Origin: Alphaproteobacteria bacterium
GTDB lineage: Bacteria > Pseudomonadota > Alphaproteobacteria > ATCC43930 > CGMCC-115725
Length of the DNA: 34,792 nt
Assembly (NCBI GenBank): GCA_030041385.1
Contig: JASHNY010000248.1
Span: 1-34,792, forward strand
Reading direction: 5' to 3'
Below the pieces are notes generated by a model. The model saw nothing but the letters and a program-made list of their open reading frames with translations. It did no database searches and was not told the origin of the DNA. Shown here in pieces: positions 24,476 through 33,378 of this stretch. The translations under genes and the position numbers were made by a program. How positions within the stretch are numbered: the stretch's first letter is position 1; every line of letters starts with the position of its first letter.

Positions 24476-25543
24476 ATGACCCGATCGTCCCGCCCGCCGC
24501 GGCCGCGGACCAACGGGCGCGTGTCCCTGGCAGATGTGGCGTCGGCCGCGAACGTGTCGATCATGACCGTATCGAACGTGGTGCGCGGGCGCGTCGACCT
24601 GGTAAAGCCGGGAACACGCGAACGGGTGCAGGCGGCGATCAAGGCGCTGAAGTACCGGCCGCAGACTTACGGACGCGCCTTGCGCACCTCCAAAACCAAC
24701 GTGATCGGCCTGTTGATCGTCACCCTCGACGCAGAATTTCTCAGCTCCCCGTGGACCAGCCGGATGGTGGCCGGGATGAGCAATTATTTGAACAAAAACG
24801 ATTATGCGCTGCTGGTGCACGGCCAGACCCCGCTCAAGCTGGAGGAGGCCCTGCTGGTGCGATTGTCGAACACCGACGGGCTGTGCGTGATGCTGTCGGG
24901 GTCGAGCGAGGTGCGGCAGGATCTGCTTCACCGCGTCACCCAGCTGGGGGTTCCGGTCATCGCCTTGCAGGAGCATCTCGACCCGCAGCAATTTGCCGAC
25001 CTCGCCATCGTTCGCCAAGACGATTACGGCGGAGGGACGCAGGTGGCGCGCCACCTCGTGCAGCAGGGCGCGCGGCGGCTTGCGTTTCTCGAACTGGCAC
25101 TGTCCTTCCCGGCCATGTCGCAGCGCTTCGACGGAATCAAGTCGCAGCTCGATGCGACGGGCGGCGGCTATGTTCACAAGATCGAGTGCCGCAGCGAGTT
25201 GACCGCCGAGGTCATCGCCGTCACCGGACAATACCTTTCCGCCAATCCCTTGCCGGATGCGTTCATCGCCGCCAACGAGCGACTGGCGCTCGGCCTGCTG
25301 GCGGCCTTGAGGGAGCGCGGGATCTCGGCCCCGGGCGACGTGTTGGTCGCCTCGTTCAATGCCTTTGACCTGTGGACCTACACCCTCAACCACCTGCCGA
25401 CGATCGATTTCCCCGCCTATGCGCTGGGCGCGTGCGCCGGGCGGCGGATGATCGAACGGCTGGAGCACGGCGCCTTTCGCGAGCGCATCGATGTCCTGCC
25501 GGCGGCGCTGTTGACGCCGATGTCGCGCGCCGCGCCTCAATAG
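24476..25543 (+). CDS. LacI-family transcriptional regulator, module A
   Basis: A 355-residue LacI/GalR regulator. The N-terminal helix-turn-helix is SLADVASAANVSIMTVSNVV, with the hinge segment KYRPQTYGRALRTSKT and a periplasmic-binding-protein-type effector domain from NVIGLLIVTLDAE onward (ARRLAFLELAL, DAFIAANERLALGLLAAL, PTIDFPAYALGACAGRRMIE). The recognition helix reads TVSN where TVSR is common. ATG 24476 has GGAGCGGGG in front; a TTG six codons earlier is less likely. It follows the binding-protein gene by 55 bp and is probably co-transcribed, giving autoregulation through the operator at 16520. Its 3' end overlaps the convergent decarboxylase gene by 7 bp. Confidence 0.9.
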   Translation: MTRSSRPPRPRTNGRVSLADVASAANVSIMTVSNVVRGRVDLVKPGTRERVQAAIKALKYRPQTYGRALRTSKTNVIGLLIVTLDAEFLSSPWTSRMVAGMSNYLNKNDYALLVHGQTPLKLEEALLVRLSNTDGLCVMLSGSSEVRQDLLHRVTQLGVPVIALQEHLDPQQFADLAIVRQDDYGGGTQVARHLVQQGARRLAFLELALSFPAMSQRFDGIKSQLDATGGGYVHKIECRSELTAEVIAVTGQYLSANPLPDAFIAANERLALGLLAALRERGISAPGDVLVASFNAFDLWTYTLNHLPTIDFPAYALGACAGRRMIERLEHGAFRERIDVLPAALLTPMSRAAPQ

Positions 25544-26772
25544 GTCGCGGCGGCGGGCGCGGCGGTCTGTCCGGTACGGGCAACGGTTTCGACCGCTGCG
25601 GCAAGGTCCCCCAGATAGGCGTCGACCGCCGCCTCGTGGGTAAGGTTGAGCATCAGGTGAATCCCGGGCGGGTCGACCAGGCGGCCGACAAACCAGCCGC
25701 GCTCGGCCAACCGGTCGGCGACGGCAAAGATGTCGAGATCGCGCGAGCCGTAGCTCAAGATGCTCAGCTCGGGCCGGCCCCAGATTTCGAGCCCGAGCCG
25801 CCGGATGCCCTGTTCGAGCGCGGTGCGAACCGCCAGGATCCGCCGGGTCCGATCGCAATACCCGGCCTCGCCGAGATAATTCATCACCGCCCAGGCGGCG
25901 GCGATGGCGCCGCCAGCGCGGGTGCCGACCAGCGTCTTGGTGGAATAGGCGCCGCGCGGCCAGTCCGAAAATTCGTAGGCCTGGAACCGGAACGCGGCTT
26001 CGTCGCAATACAGCACGGTGGAAGCGCCTTTCGCGGCATAGCCGTATTTGTGCAGATCGGCGGAAATCGAGGTCACGCCCGGAACCGAGAAATCGAAATC
26101 GGGCAATGCCACCCCGAGCCGCCGGGCGAACGGGGCGATGAAGCCGCCGACGCAGGCATCGACGTGAAGCCACAGCCCGCGCTCGCGGGCGAGCTCGGCG
26201 AGCTCCGGGATCGGATCGACGACGCCGTGCGGATAGGCCGGGCAAGACCCTACGAGCATCACCGTGTCGCGGCCGCAAGCCGCCGCCATCGCCATTACGT
26301 CGGCGCGAAAATCCGGCCCCACCGGAATGCGCACCACATCGATGCCGAGGAAATGTGCCGCCTTGTTGAACGCCGGGTGGGCCGTCTGCGGCACGACGAT
26401 CGTTGGCCGCACGATCTCCGGCCGCTCGAGGCGGGCGCGGTCGCGCGCCGATTTGACGGCAAGAAAGATGCTTTCCGTGCCCCCGGTCGTCATCGCGCCG
26501 CGCGCGTCGCCGCCGCCGTGCAGCAGGCCCAGGGTCATGGCGACGACATCGGCCTCGAACCGGGCGAGGCTGGGAAAGGCTTTCGGGCCGAGCCCGTTCT
26601 CCGAGAAGAATTCGAGGTAGGCGCGCTTGGCGATGTTCAGCACGTCCTCTCCGGCATAGTGGATGTAGACGCCGATGCGGCCGTTGCGCCAATCGACGTC
26701 GCCGGTGCGCGCCGTCGCCATCCGGCAATCGATGTCTGCGACGGACAGGCCCATCGGCGGCAATGTCGTCAT
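25537..26772 (-). CDS. Group II PLP-dependent decarboxylase / sphingosine-phosphate-lyase-like enzyme, module B
   Basis: A 411-residue fold-type I enzyme of the group II decarboxylase class (glutamate/tyrosine/aspartate decarboxylases, MfnA, sphingosine-1-phosphate lyase). Visible motifs: TTGGTESIFLAVKSAR (phosphate binding), QTAHPAFNKAAHFLG (cofactor-stacking His132), LWLHVDACVGG (Asp205) and SADLHKYGYAAKGAST with Schiff-base Lys242 next to His241. The short N-terminal arm and KYGYA-KG pattern are nearer to S1P-lyase/MfnA types than to GadB. It might decarboxylate an amino acid or cleave a carbon-carbon bond. It is last in the module B transcript, 46 bp after the permease, and replaces the aminotransferases of module A. 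Confidence 0.87.
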   Translation of the reverse strand: MTTLPPMGLSVADIDCRMATARTGDVDWRNGRIGVYIHYAGEDVLNIAKRAYLEFFSENGLGPKAFPSLARFEADVVAMTLGLLHGGGDARGAMTTGGTESIFLAVKSARDRARLERPEIVRPTIVVPQTAHPAFNKAAHFLGIDVVRIPVGPDFRADVMAMAAACGRDTVMLVGSCPAYPHGVVDPIPELAELARERGLWLHVDACVGGFIAPFARRLGVALPDFDFSVPGVTSISADLHKYGYAAKGASTVLYCDEAAFRFQAYEFSDWPRGAYSTKTLVGTRAGGAIAAAWAVMNYLGEAGYCDRTRRILAVRTALEQGIRRLGLEIWGRPELSILSYGSRDLDIFAVADRLAERGWFVGRLVDPPGIHLMLNLTHEAAVDAYLGDLAAAVETVARTGQTAAPAAATY

Positions 26773-26818
26773 GCTCTGGCCTCCTCGTCGCCGCGCGCCG
26801 CGGTCCGTTGTGGCGTCA

Positions 26819-27640
26819 TCATTGCTTCCATCGCGTCAGGCGCCGTTCGATCCGGGTCATCAGCCCGGACAGCAAATCGGCGAGGATCACCAGCACCACC
26901 AGCACGGCAAACACGCCGTTGGCGTCAAACGTATTGGAATAATAGCTGATCAGGCTGCCGAGCCCGCGGCCGCCGGCGATCAGCTCGGCGGTCACCACCC
27001 CGAGCAGGGTGTAGACGAGGCCGAGGCGCAGCCCGGCAAAAATCGACGGCGCCGCGGTCGGAAGAACGATGCGCAGAAAGACCCGCTGGCCCGACAGGCC
27101 GAGGCTGCGCGCCAGCCGAACATGGTCGGGATCGACCGAGTGCGCGCCGGCCAGCGTGTTGTACAGCAGGATGAAATACATCAGCGAGATGCCGGAAACG
27201 ATCTTCGACAGGGCGCCGAGCCCGAACCACACGATGAAGAGCGGCACCAGGGCAACGCGCGGCAATGCATTGAGCGCATCGAGATAGGGTTCGAGCACGG
27301 CCCTCAGCGGCGGCGCGATCGTCAGCACCAGCGCCGTCGCCAATGCCAATACGCCGCCCACCGCAAAAGCGGCGAGCGTGGCCGACAACGTATCGGCGAT
27401 CGCGCGCAGAATGGCGCCGCCGAGAAGCTGGTGCACCAGCAAGGGCAGAAACACCGAGGGCTGGCCGATGAAGGCGGCGGGCAGGATGTTGAGCCGCGCC
27501 ATCGCCTCCCAGCCGCCGGCGGCCGCCACCAGCACCAACAGACGCCCGGCCGGCACCATCCATCGCCGCTGCCGCACCGGCTCCGGCGCCGGTTCGGCGG
27601 CATCGACGGGCACGTCGAGTGCGGCCGGTTCCGAGGTCAC
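26819..27640 (-). CDS. ABC transporter permease, NitT/TauT family, module B
   Basis: About 273 residues, six predicted helices, with ALNALPRVALVPLFIVWFGLG and the EAA-type loop SVDPDHVRLARSLGLSGQRVFLRIVLPTAAPSIFAGLRLG. It is clearly paralogous to the module A permease. The GTG at 27640 is proposed because it overlaps the ATPase stop by 4 bp (GTGA); a further GTG at 27676 would add 12 Arg-rich residues and overlap by 40 bp. The N-terminal cytoplasmic stretch is Pro/Ala-rich (AAEPAPEPVRQRRW). The membrane core is secure, the exact start is not. Confidence 0.9.
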   Translation of the reverse strand: MTSEPAALDVPVDAAEPAPEPVRQRRWMVPAGRLLVLVAAAGGWEAMARLNILPAAFIGQPSVFLPLLVHQLLGGAILRAIADTLSATLAAFAVGGVLALATALVLTIAPPLRAVLEPYLDALNALPRVALVPLFIVWFGLGALSKIVSGISLMYFILLYNTLAGAHSVDPDHVRLARSLGLSGQRVFLRIVLPTAAPSIFAGLRLGLVYTLLGVVTAELIAGGRGLGSLISYYSNTFDANGVFAVLVVLVILADLLSGLMTRIERRLTRWKQ

Positions 27641-28428
27641 GACGGCGGCCCCACGGCGCGTTCGAGCTCGCTCCACAGTTGCGCGTAGAGCTCGTGGAAT
27701 TCACGCATCGCCTGAAGCCGGGTCGCGGAACGCGGTCGCGGCAGATCGATGCGCATGTCGGCGATGATACGGCCGGGGCGCGCCGACATGACGATGACGC
27801 GGTCCGACAGCGCCACCGCCTCCGCGAGATCGTGGCTCACCAACACGACGGTGCTGCGCACCCGCTCCCAGAGCCGCAACAGCTGATCCTGCAATACCAG
27901 CTTGGTCTGCGCGTCGAGCGCGCCGAACGGCTCGTCGAGAAAGATGTGCTTGCTTTCCAGCGAAAAGGTGCGCGCCAGGGCGACGCGCTGGCGCATGCCT
28001 TGCGAGAGCTGACCCGGATAGGCGTGCTCGAACCCGGAGAGCCCGACATCGGCCAGCAGCGCGCGGATGATGCCGTCGCGGCGGGCGGCGTCGCGCTCCC
28101 GCGTCGCGATCGCGAAATCGATGTTCGCATAGGCCGTGCGCCACGGCAGCAGAGCATCCCGGGCGAACATGCGCGCCGTATCGGGCCGGCCCGCCGCCGG
28201 CGGCCGGCCGCCGATCAGCAGCGTGCCGCGCTGCAATGGAACCAGCCCGTTCATCAGGTCGAGCACGGTCGTCTTGCCGCAGCCGCTCGGCCCCACCAGC
28301 GAAACGAATTCGCCATCGCCGATCGTCAGCGACAGGCCGTCGAGCACGCGCAGGCTTTGCGCCTGCTGGCGGAAGGCATGGACGACATCGATCAGGACGA
28401 TGTCGCCATCGGGCTCACGGCCGGTCAT
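27637..28428 (-). CDS. ABC transporter ATP-binding protein, NitT/TauT family, module B
   Basis: A 263-residue ATPase from the ATG at 28428, which lies 8 bp after the binding-protein stop; a longer open frame to 28524 would overlap that gene and starts with Arg-rich filler. Walker A is GPSGCGKTT (46-54), Walker B HIFLDEP, D-loop GALDA, H-loop LVSHDLAEA. The signature is LSQGMRQR. The Q-loop reads RMFARDALLPWRT with Ala89 instead of Gln, the same replacement as in module A. Both ATPases thus belong to one unusual subgroup. It energises the permease whose gene overlaps it by 4 bp. Confidence 0.93.
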   Translation of the reverse strand: MTGREPDGDIVLIDVVHAFRQQAQSLRVLDGLSLTIGDGEFVSLVGPSGCGKTTVLDLMNGLVPLQRGTLLIGGRPPAAGRPDTARMFARDALLPWRTAYANIDFAIATRERDAARRDGIIRALLADVGLSGFEHAYPGQLSQGMRQRVALARTFSLESKHIFLDEPFGALDAQTKLVLQDQLLRLWERVRSTVVLVSHDLAEAVALSDRVIVMSARPGRIIADMRIDLPRPRSATRLQAMREFHELYAQLWSELERAVGPPS

Positions 28429-28436
28429 GTCGGCCC

Positions 28437-29519
28437 TCAGGGCTTCGGCGCACCGCGGTAGATCACGTCGTCGGCGGCGACCGCGTGGGGGATCAGCTTG
28501 TTGCCGAGCAGATATTCGTTCCACGCGGCGATCGCGCCGCGATCCACCGTGACGCCGAAATAGCGGTTGTAGTTGTCGACCATCAGATCCACCGTTTCGG
28601 CCCGCTTCGCCGCCGGAATGATCGAGGTGTTTACGTATTTCCCGACGAGCTGGACCAGCCTGGCGTGATTGGCCGGGTTTTCGATCCAGTTGATCGCATC
28701 GGTGTGGGCCTTGATGAAGGCGTTGACGACATCGGGATGCTGGCGGATGAAGCTGCCTTTTGCCGAAAAGGCTTCAAACGCGCCGCCCAGCTTTTGCAAC
28801 AGCGGCGGCCCTTCGCCTTTGCTGAAATCGAGGATCGGCCGTCCGCTGCCGAGGGCGTGGATGATCTCGGGGAACGGCGTGAACGCCAACTGCACGTCGA
28901 CCCGGCCGGCATCCCAGGCGGCCAGGGCCGTGTTCGACGAGCCGACCGCGACATAGGTGACGTCGTCAGGCGACATGCCCGCGCCCTTCAGCAGAGCGTT
29001 CATCATCAGATGCGTGGTCGCGCCCAGCGCGTTGACGCCGATCCGCAACCCCTTCAGATCGTGCATCACCGCGGGATAATGCCCGGCGTGCGGCGTCTTG
29101 ACCGTGTTGGTGGCGATCAGGCTGTAGAAATTGCGGATCTCGTTGCCGACGACGATGCGCAGATCGGTTCCCCTGATCTGGTTTTCGATGACCTGGTCGG
29201 TCGGCGGCTCGACGAAATCGAGACTGCCGCCGAGCAGGGCGGCCACCCCCGCCGGCCCCGAATTGACCACGGTCAGTTCGGCATCGAGGTGGTATTTCGC
29301 ATAAAAGCCGAGATCCCGGGCGATGTACGGCGGCAATGACGTATAGGCGCCATTGTATACCATGACGCGGATTTTCGTCATTTGCGCCGGGATCTTGTTG
29401 GTCACCGGCAGGTTGTCGGCGCGGGCCGGCACGCCGATCACCGCAGCGGTGGCCAGCACGGCCGCCAGCGCCGCGACCGCCGCCAGTCTCCGCCATCCGA
29501 TGCAATTCCCCCTGTTCAT
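28437..29519 (-). CDS. ABC transporter substrate-binding protein, NitT/TauT family, module B
   Basis: A 360-residue periplasmic binding protein. The signal peptide (RR at 10-11, AAVAALAAVLATAAVIGV core) is cleaved about after PARA (residue 34). The mature protein has KIRVMVYNGAYTSLPPYIARDLGFYAKY, GPAGVAALLGGSLDFVEPP and DLKGLRIGVNALGATTHLMMNALL, the usual NitT/TauT landmarks. AGGAG lies 8 bp before the start. It shares the fold with the module A protein but the N-terminal ligand-contact segments differ (YTSLPP against KGSLIS), so the ligands probably differ. It follows the HyuB-like gene by 23 bp. Confidence 0.92.
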   Translation of the reverse strand: MNRGNCIGWRRLAAVAALAAVLATAAVIGVPARADNLPVTNKIPAQMTKIRVMVYNGAYTSLPPYIARDLGFYAKYHLDAELTVVNSGPAGVAALLGGSLDFVEPPTDQVIENQIRGTDLRIVVGNEIRNFYSLIATNTVKTPHAGHYPAVMHDLKGLRIGVNALGATTHLMMNALLKGAGMSPDDVTYVAVGSSNTALAAWDAGRVDVQLAFTPFPEIIHALGSGRPILDFSKGEGPPLLQKLGGAFEAFSAKGSFIRQHPDVVNAFIKAHTDAINWIENPANHARLVQLVGKYVNTSIIPAAKRAETVDLMVDNYNRYFGVTVDRGAIAAWNEYLLGNKLIPHAVAADDVIYRGAPKP

Positions 29520-29542
29520 TTTTGTCTCCTAGGTGCACCAAG

Positions 29543-31300
29543 TTATTGCCGCGGTCGGCGCGAGCGGCGCAGCCGTTCGGTCGCAGCCATATCGGCCGCG
29601 TCGTCCCCGTCGAGCACGACCCCATAGACCGAGGCGGCCGCGTCGCGGCTGATGACGCCGTCGCGTACGTCGCGCACGACCCGGCTCACCTCGCGGTCGA
29701 GCGGGTCGCCGAAACCGCCGCCGCCCGGCGACCGGATGGCGAGGCGGGACGGCCCGAAACGCAGCAGTGCATATTGCGGCGGCTCGCAGAGGCCGCCGTC
29801 CCGCCCGTGCACGACCGCGGTTCCGCCGGTACCGGCGCTGCCGCCCTCCACCCCCAGCCCGGTGGAACGGCCGATGCCTTCGCCGCGAAAGGAATAGACA
29901 GCGTCGCTGTCGATATCGATCTCGTACTCGACGCCGGTGCCGCCGCGCCAGGCGCCGGGCCCGGCCGCATCGCAGCGGAATTCCTGCCGCCACACGCGCA
30001 CCGGATAGAGCTGCTCGTAGGTTTCCGCATTGGGGATCACCAGCCCGCCGAGGGTGACCATCGGCCCCATCTGGTTGAACCCGTCGCGGCCCTCGACCGC
30101 GCCGGCGCCGGAGCCGGCGCCCCAGTGATAGAGCACCCAGGTGTCGCCGCCCGGGCGGGTTCCGGACGTCACCGGAAAGCTGTTCTTGCCCCAACCGGCG
30201 ATATTGCGCGCCGGGTCGGCCTGGCCGAGCGCCCACCAGCAGGCATGCATGATCTCGTGCGCCGGAAACACCGTGCACATCGTCATCGGCGCCGGCGGGC
30301 GCGCGTTCACCAGGCTGCCCTCCGGGGCGATGATCCGCACCGCCCGGAAGGTGCCCTCGTTGCGTGGCATGTCGGTTTCGAAAAACGAGGCAAACGCGGC
30401 GTAGACCGCCGAATGCGTGTTGGCGAGCGACGAGTTCTTGAAGCCGCGGATCTGCGGGTCGGTGCCGGTGAAATCGACAGTGGCGCCGTCGCCATCGAGC
30501 GTCACGGCGACGCGGATGCGAATGTCGGCGGGACCGAAGCAGTCGTTGTCGAAACTCTCCTCGGCGCGATAGGTGCCGTGCGGCAATGCCGCGATGGCAT
30601 TCCGCAACCGCCGCTCGCCATGCGCGAGCACGGCTGCGAAGCAGGCGAGCGCCGCGTCGCGGCCATGCTCGGCCACCAGAGCGGCAATCTGCTCGGCCCC
30701 GATGCGCGTCGAGCCGAGCATCGCCCGCAAGTCGCCATCCAGCAATTCGGGGCATCGCGTGTTGATCAAGAGCAGCCGCCAAAGATCGGCGCGGGTGACG
30801 CCGCGCTCGACGAGCTTCAGCGGGGGCAACCGGATGCCCTCGTGAAAGATCTCGGTCGCCTCGGGATTGTAGGTGCCCGCAGCGCCGCCGCCGATGTCGG
30901 ACTGGTGGGCGCGGTTGCAGGTGAAGGCAATGAGCTCGCCGGCGACGAAAAGCGGACGCGCGATCACCCAGTCCGGCAGATGGTTGCCTCCCGCGACGTA
31001 AGGGTCGTTGAGCAGGAAGGCATCGTCTTCGCCGATGTCCCCGGCAAAGCTTTCGAGCAGCGCGCGGATGGCGAACCCGCCGCCGCCGGTGTGGATCGGG
31101 ATGCCGTCGGCCTGCGACACCAGCGTGCCGCTTCGGTCGGTGATGAAACAGCTGAAATCGTGCGACTGGTTGAAGATCGGACTGCGCGAGGTGCGCACCA
31201 TGACCCAGCCCATCTGCCGGGCGATATGGTCGAGCCGGTTCTGCACCAGCGCCAGGGTCACCGGATCGATTTCCGCCATCACGGGAGCCGTCGCCTGCAT
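29543..31300 (-). CDS. Hydantoinase subunit B family protein (HyuB-like), module B
   Basis: A 585-residue HyuB-type subunit with a canonical core: DPVTLALVQNRLDHIARQMG, HDFSCFITDRSGTLVSQ, NDPYVAGGNHLPD (98-110), NRAHQSDIGGG, a C-terminal RPGGDTWVLYHWG-like stretch and the final SPGGGGFGDPLDREV tail. It should hydrolyse the intermediate made by the adjacent HyuA-like protein. ATG 31300 lies 5 bp after the HyuA stop and has GAGG about 9 bp upstream; the open frame that continues far upstream is the out-of-frame reading of the HyuA gene. The second His of the common RAHHADIGG is Gln here, a milder change than in module A. Confidence 0.92.
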   Translation of the reverse strand: MQATAPVMAEIDPVTLALVQNRLDHIARQMGWVMVRTSRSPIFNQSHDFSCFITDRSGTLVSQADGIPIHTGGGGFAIRALLESFAGDIGEDDAFLLNDPYVAGGNHLPDWVIARPLFVAGELIAFTCNRAHQSDIGGGAAGTYNPEATEIFHEGIRLPPLKLVERGVTRADLWRLLLINTRCPELLDGDLRAMLGSTRIGAEQIAALVAEHGRDAALACFAAVLAHGERRLRNAIAALPHGTYRAEESFDNDCFGPADIRIRVAVTLDGDGATVDFTGTDPQIRGFKNSSLANTHSAVYAAFASFFETDMPRNEGTFRAVRIIAPEGSLVNARPPAPMTMCTVFPAHEIMHACWWALGQADPARNIAGWGKNSFPVTSGTRPGGDTWVLYHWGAGSGAGAVEGRDGFNQMGPMVTLGGLVIPNAETYEQLYPVRVWRQEFRCDAAGPGAWRGGTGVEYEIDIDSDAVYSFRGEGIGRSTGLGVEGGSAGTGGTAVVHGRDGGLCEPPQYALLRFGPSRLAIRSPGGGGFGDPLDREVSRVVRDVRDGVISRDAAASVYGVVLDGDDAADMAATERLRRSRRPRQ

Positions 31301-31305
31301 CGCCG

Positions 31306-33378
31306 TCAGTCCTCGGGGCCAAGCTCGATGACGAAATTTCCGGCGGCATCCACCCGCAGCACGTCCGCCGGCCCCACCAAGACCGTGGTGGTCTGCTCGT
31401 CGACGATGGCCGGGCCGTGCAGCCGATGGCCCGGCGCGAGGTCGGCGCCGCCGTAAACCGGCACCTCGGCCCAGCCCCGTGCGGCATCGACCCAGACCCG
31501 GCGGCGTTCGGCGGCAGTCGCCGGTTTTTCGGCGCCGGGCGGCGCGGCGACGGCCAAGGGCGGCAGCCGGCCGATGCCGGCGACGCGCAATTTGGTGATC
31601 TCGATCAGCCCGCCCGGCTGAACATGGCCGAACAACCGGTCGTGCTCCGCCTCGAAGTCGCGCCGGATCGCGGCGGGGTCGAGCGCCCCCGGCGGAACCT
31701 CGACGGTGATGTCCCATTGCTGGCCGAGATAACGCAAATCGAGGGCGTATTGCAGTTTGGTCTGCCCGGGCGCGAAGCCCTCGCGCGCCAGCGTCGCCTC
31801 TGCCGCCCGCGCCAGCTTGTCGAGGTCGCGGGCGATGATCGGCTGATCCGGCTGGTCGAGCCGGCCGAAATGAACCTGCAGGAAATCGTGACGAACATCG
31901 GAATTCAACATGCCGAGCGCGCAAAAGGCCCCGGCAACGCGCGGCACATAGACCTGCCGGCAGCCGAGCGACCGCGCCACGCCGGCCCCATGCAAGGCGC
32001 CGGCGCCACCGCCGGCGACCAGCGTGAAGCGGCGGGGATCGTGGCCGCATTCGATGCTGATCCGCTGCAGCGCGTGCAGCAATTTCTGCTCGATCAGGCG
32101 GATGATCCCGGCCGCGGCTGCCTCGACCGAAAGCCCCAGCCGCTCGCCGATCACGGTTTCCACGGCGCGCCAGGCCCGGCCGGGGTCGATCGCGACGACC
32201 CCGCCGGCATAGGTCGCCGGCGCCAGCCGGCCGAGGACGACCTGCGCGTCGGTCACCGTCGGCGCCTCGCCGCCGAGTCCGTAACAGGCGGGACCGGGCC
32301 GCGCGCCTGCGCCCTGCGGCCCGACGAACAGCAACCCTGCGGCATCGACGCCGGCGATCGTGCCGCCGCCCGCCCCAATCGTGTGAATGTCGATCGAGCG
32401 GGTCACCGCGTCGTAGCCGTCGATCTCGATCCGGTCGGTCTGGGCCACCGTGCCGCGGCTCATCAGCATGACGTCGCAACTGGTGCCGCCGATCTCCATT
32501 GAGATCAGGTCGTCGGAACCGATCGCCTGGCTGTAGTAGCGCAGGGCGCCGACCCCGCCGGCCGGCCCCGACAACAGCAAGGCGACAGGGCGGCCGGCGA
32601 TCTCTTCGACCGAAACGGCGCCGCCGTTGTTCTGGATCAGCAATAGCCGGCCCGGCAGGCCGAGGCGCCGCAGCCGCCGGTCGAGGTCGCGCAGATACGC
32701 CACCGCGCGCGGCCCGACATAGGCATTGAGCACCGCCGTCGACGTGCGCTCGTATTCGCCGATGATCGGCGCGACCTCGCTCGATATCGAGAGGTGAGCG
32801 GCCGGCAGGTGTCGGCGCAAGATGTCGGCGGCGCGGCGCTCGTGCGCATCGTCGAGAAAGCTGTTGAACAGGCAGATGGCGACCGAGTCCGCGCCGTCCC
32901 GCGCGAATGCCGCCGCCGCTGCGGCGACGTCGTCTTCGCAAACCGGCGCCTCTTCGGCGCCGCGGCGGTCGATCCGTCCCCTGACGGGACGGCGCAGATA
33001 GCGCGGCACGAGCACCGGCGGGTAGGGCTCGCGATGGTTCCACGGGTTCGGCCGCAAGCCGCGGCGGATCTCGAGGCTGTCGCGGAACCCCTCGGTAACG
33101 AGGCAGCCGACCCGCGCCCCGCGCCGTTCGAGAACCGTGTTGGTGGCGATGGTCGAGCCGTGTACGAACAGATCGCAGCGCGCGAGCAGGTCGGAGGGCG
33201 TCGCCCGCTTCCCGGCAGCCGCCGCGTCGAGCGCGCGCATCACGGCGGCGGCCGGATCGGCCGGATCCGACGCCACCTTAAACGCGGTTATCGCACCGGC
33301 CGAATCCGCCAGCACGAGATCGGTAAAGGTGCCGCCGATATCGACGCCAATGCGGTACCTGACATCGCCCGAAATCAT
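31306..33378 (-). CDS. Hydantoinase/oxoprolinase subunit A family protein (HyuA-like), module B
   Basis: A 690-residue ATP-using subunit of the HyuAB group. GVDIGGTFTDLVL at the N-terminus, HGSTIATNTVLERRGARVG, SISSEVAPIIGEYERTSTAVLNAY, MEIGGTSCDVMLM, TIGAGGGTIAGVD, ARPGPACYGLGG and VAGGGAGALHG are all in the family order. ATG 33378 overlaps the IclR stop by 4 bp (ATGA), so regulator and enzyme are translationally coupled. It differs clearly from the module A protein in the substrate-side middle region, for example GLRPNPWNHREPYPPVLVPR against the shorter KRDFLYNLTAPHR. Different substrates are therefore likely. Enzyme class secure, substrate unknown. Confidence 0.93.
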   Translation of the reverse strand: MISGDVRYRIGVDIGGTFTDLVLADSAGAITAFKVASDPADPAAAVMRALDAAAAGKRATPSDLLARCDLFVHGSTIATNTVLERRGARVGCLVTEGFRDSLEIRRGLRPNPWNHREPYPPVLVPRYLRRPVRGRIDRRGAEEAPVCEDDVAAAAAAFARDGADSVAICLFNSFLDDAHERRAADILRRHLPAAHLSISSEVAPIIGEYERTSTAVLNAYVGPRAVAYLRDLDRRLRRLGLPGRLLLIQNNGGAVSVEEIAGRPVALLLSGPAGGVGALRYYSQAIGSDDLISMEIGGTSCDVMLMSRGTVAQTDRIEIDGYDAVTRSIDIHTIGAGGGTIAGVDAAGLLFVGPQGAGARPGPACYGLGGEAPTVTDAQVVLGRLAPATYAGGVVAIDPGRAWRAVETVIGERLGLSVEAAAAGIIRLIEQKLLHALQRISIECGHDPRRFTLVAGGGAGALHGAGVARSLGCRQVYVPRVAGAFCALGMLNSDVRHDFLQVHFGRLDQPDQPIIARDLDKLARAAEATLAREGFAPGQTKLQYALDLRYLGQQWDITVEVPPGALDPAAIRRDFEAEHDRLFGHVQPGGLIEITKLRVAGIGRLPPLAVAAPPGAEKPATAAERRRVWVDAARGWAEVPVYGGADLAPGHRLHGPAIVDEQTTTVLVGPADVLRVDAAGNFVIELGPED

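Noticed and set aside
24410-26728. 772-codon minus-strand open frame opposite the LacI gene and in another frame of the decarboxylase
   Set aside because: Overlaps two genes with complete motif sets; its translation is repetitive Arg/Gly.
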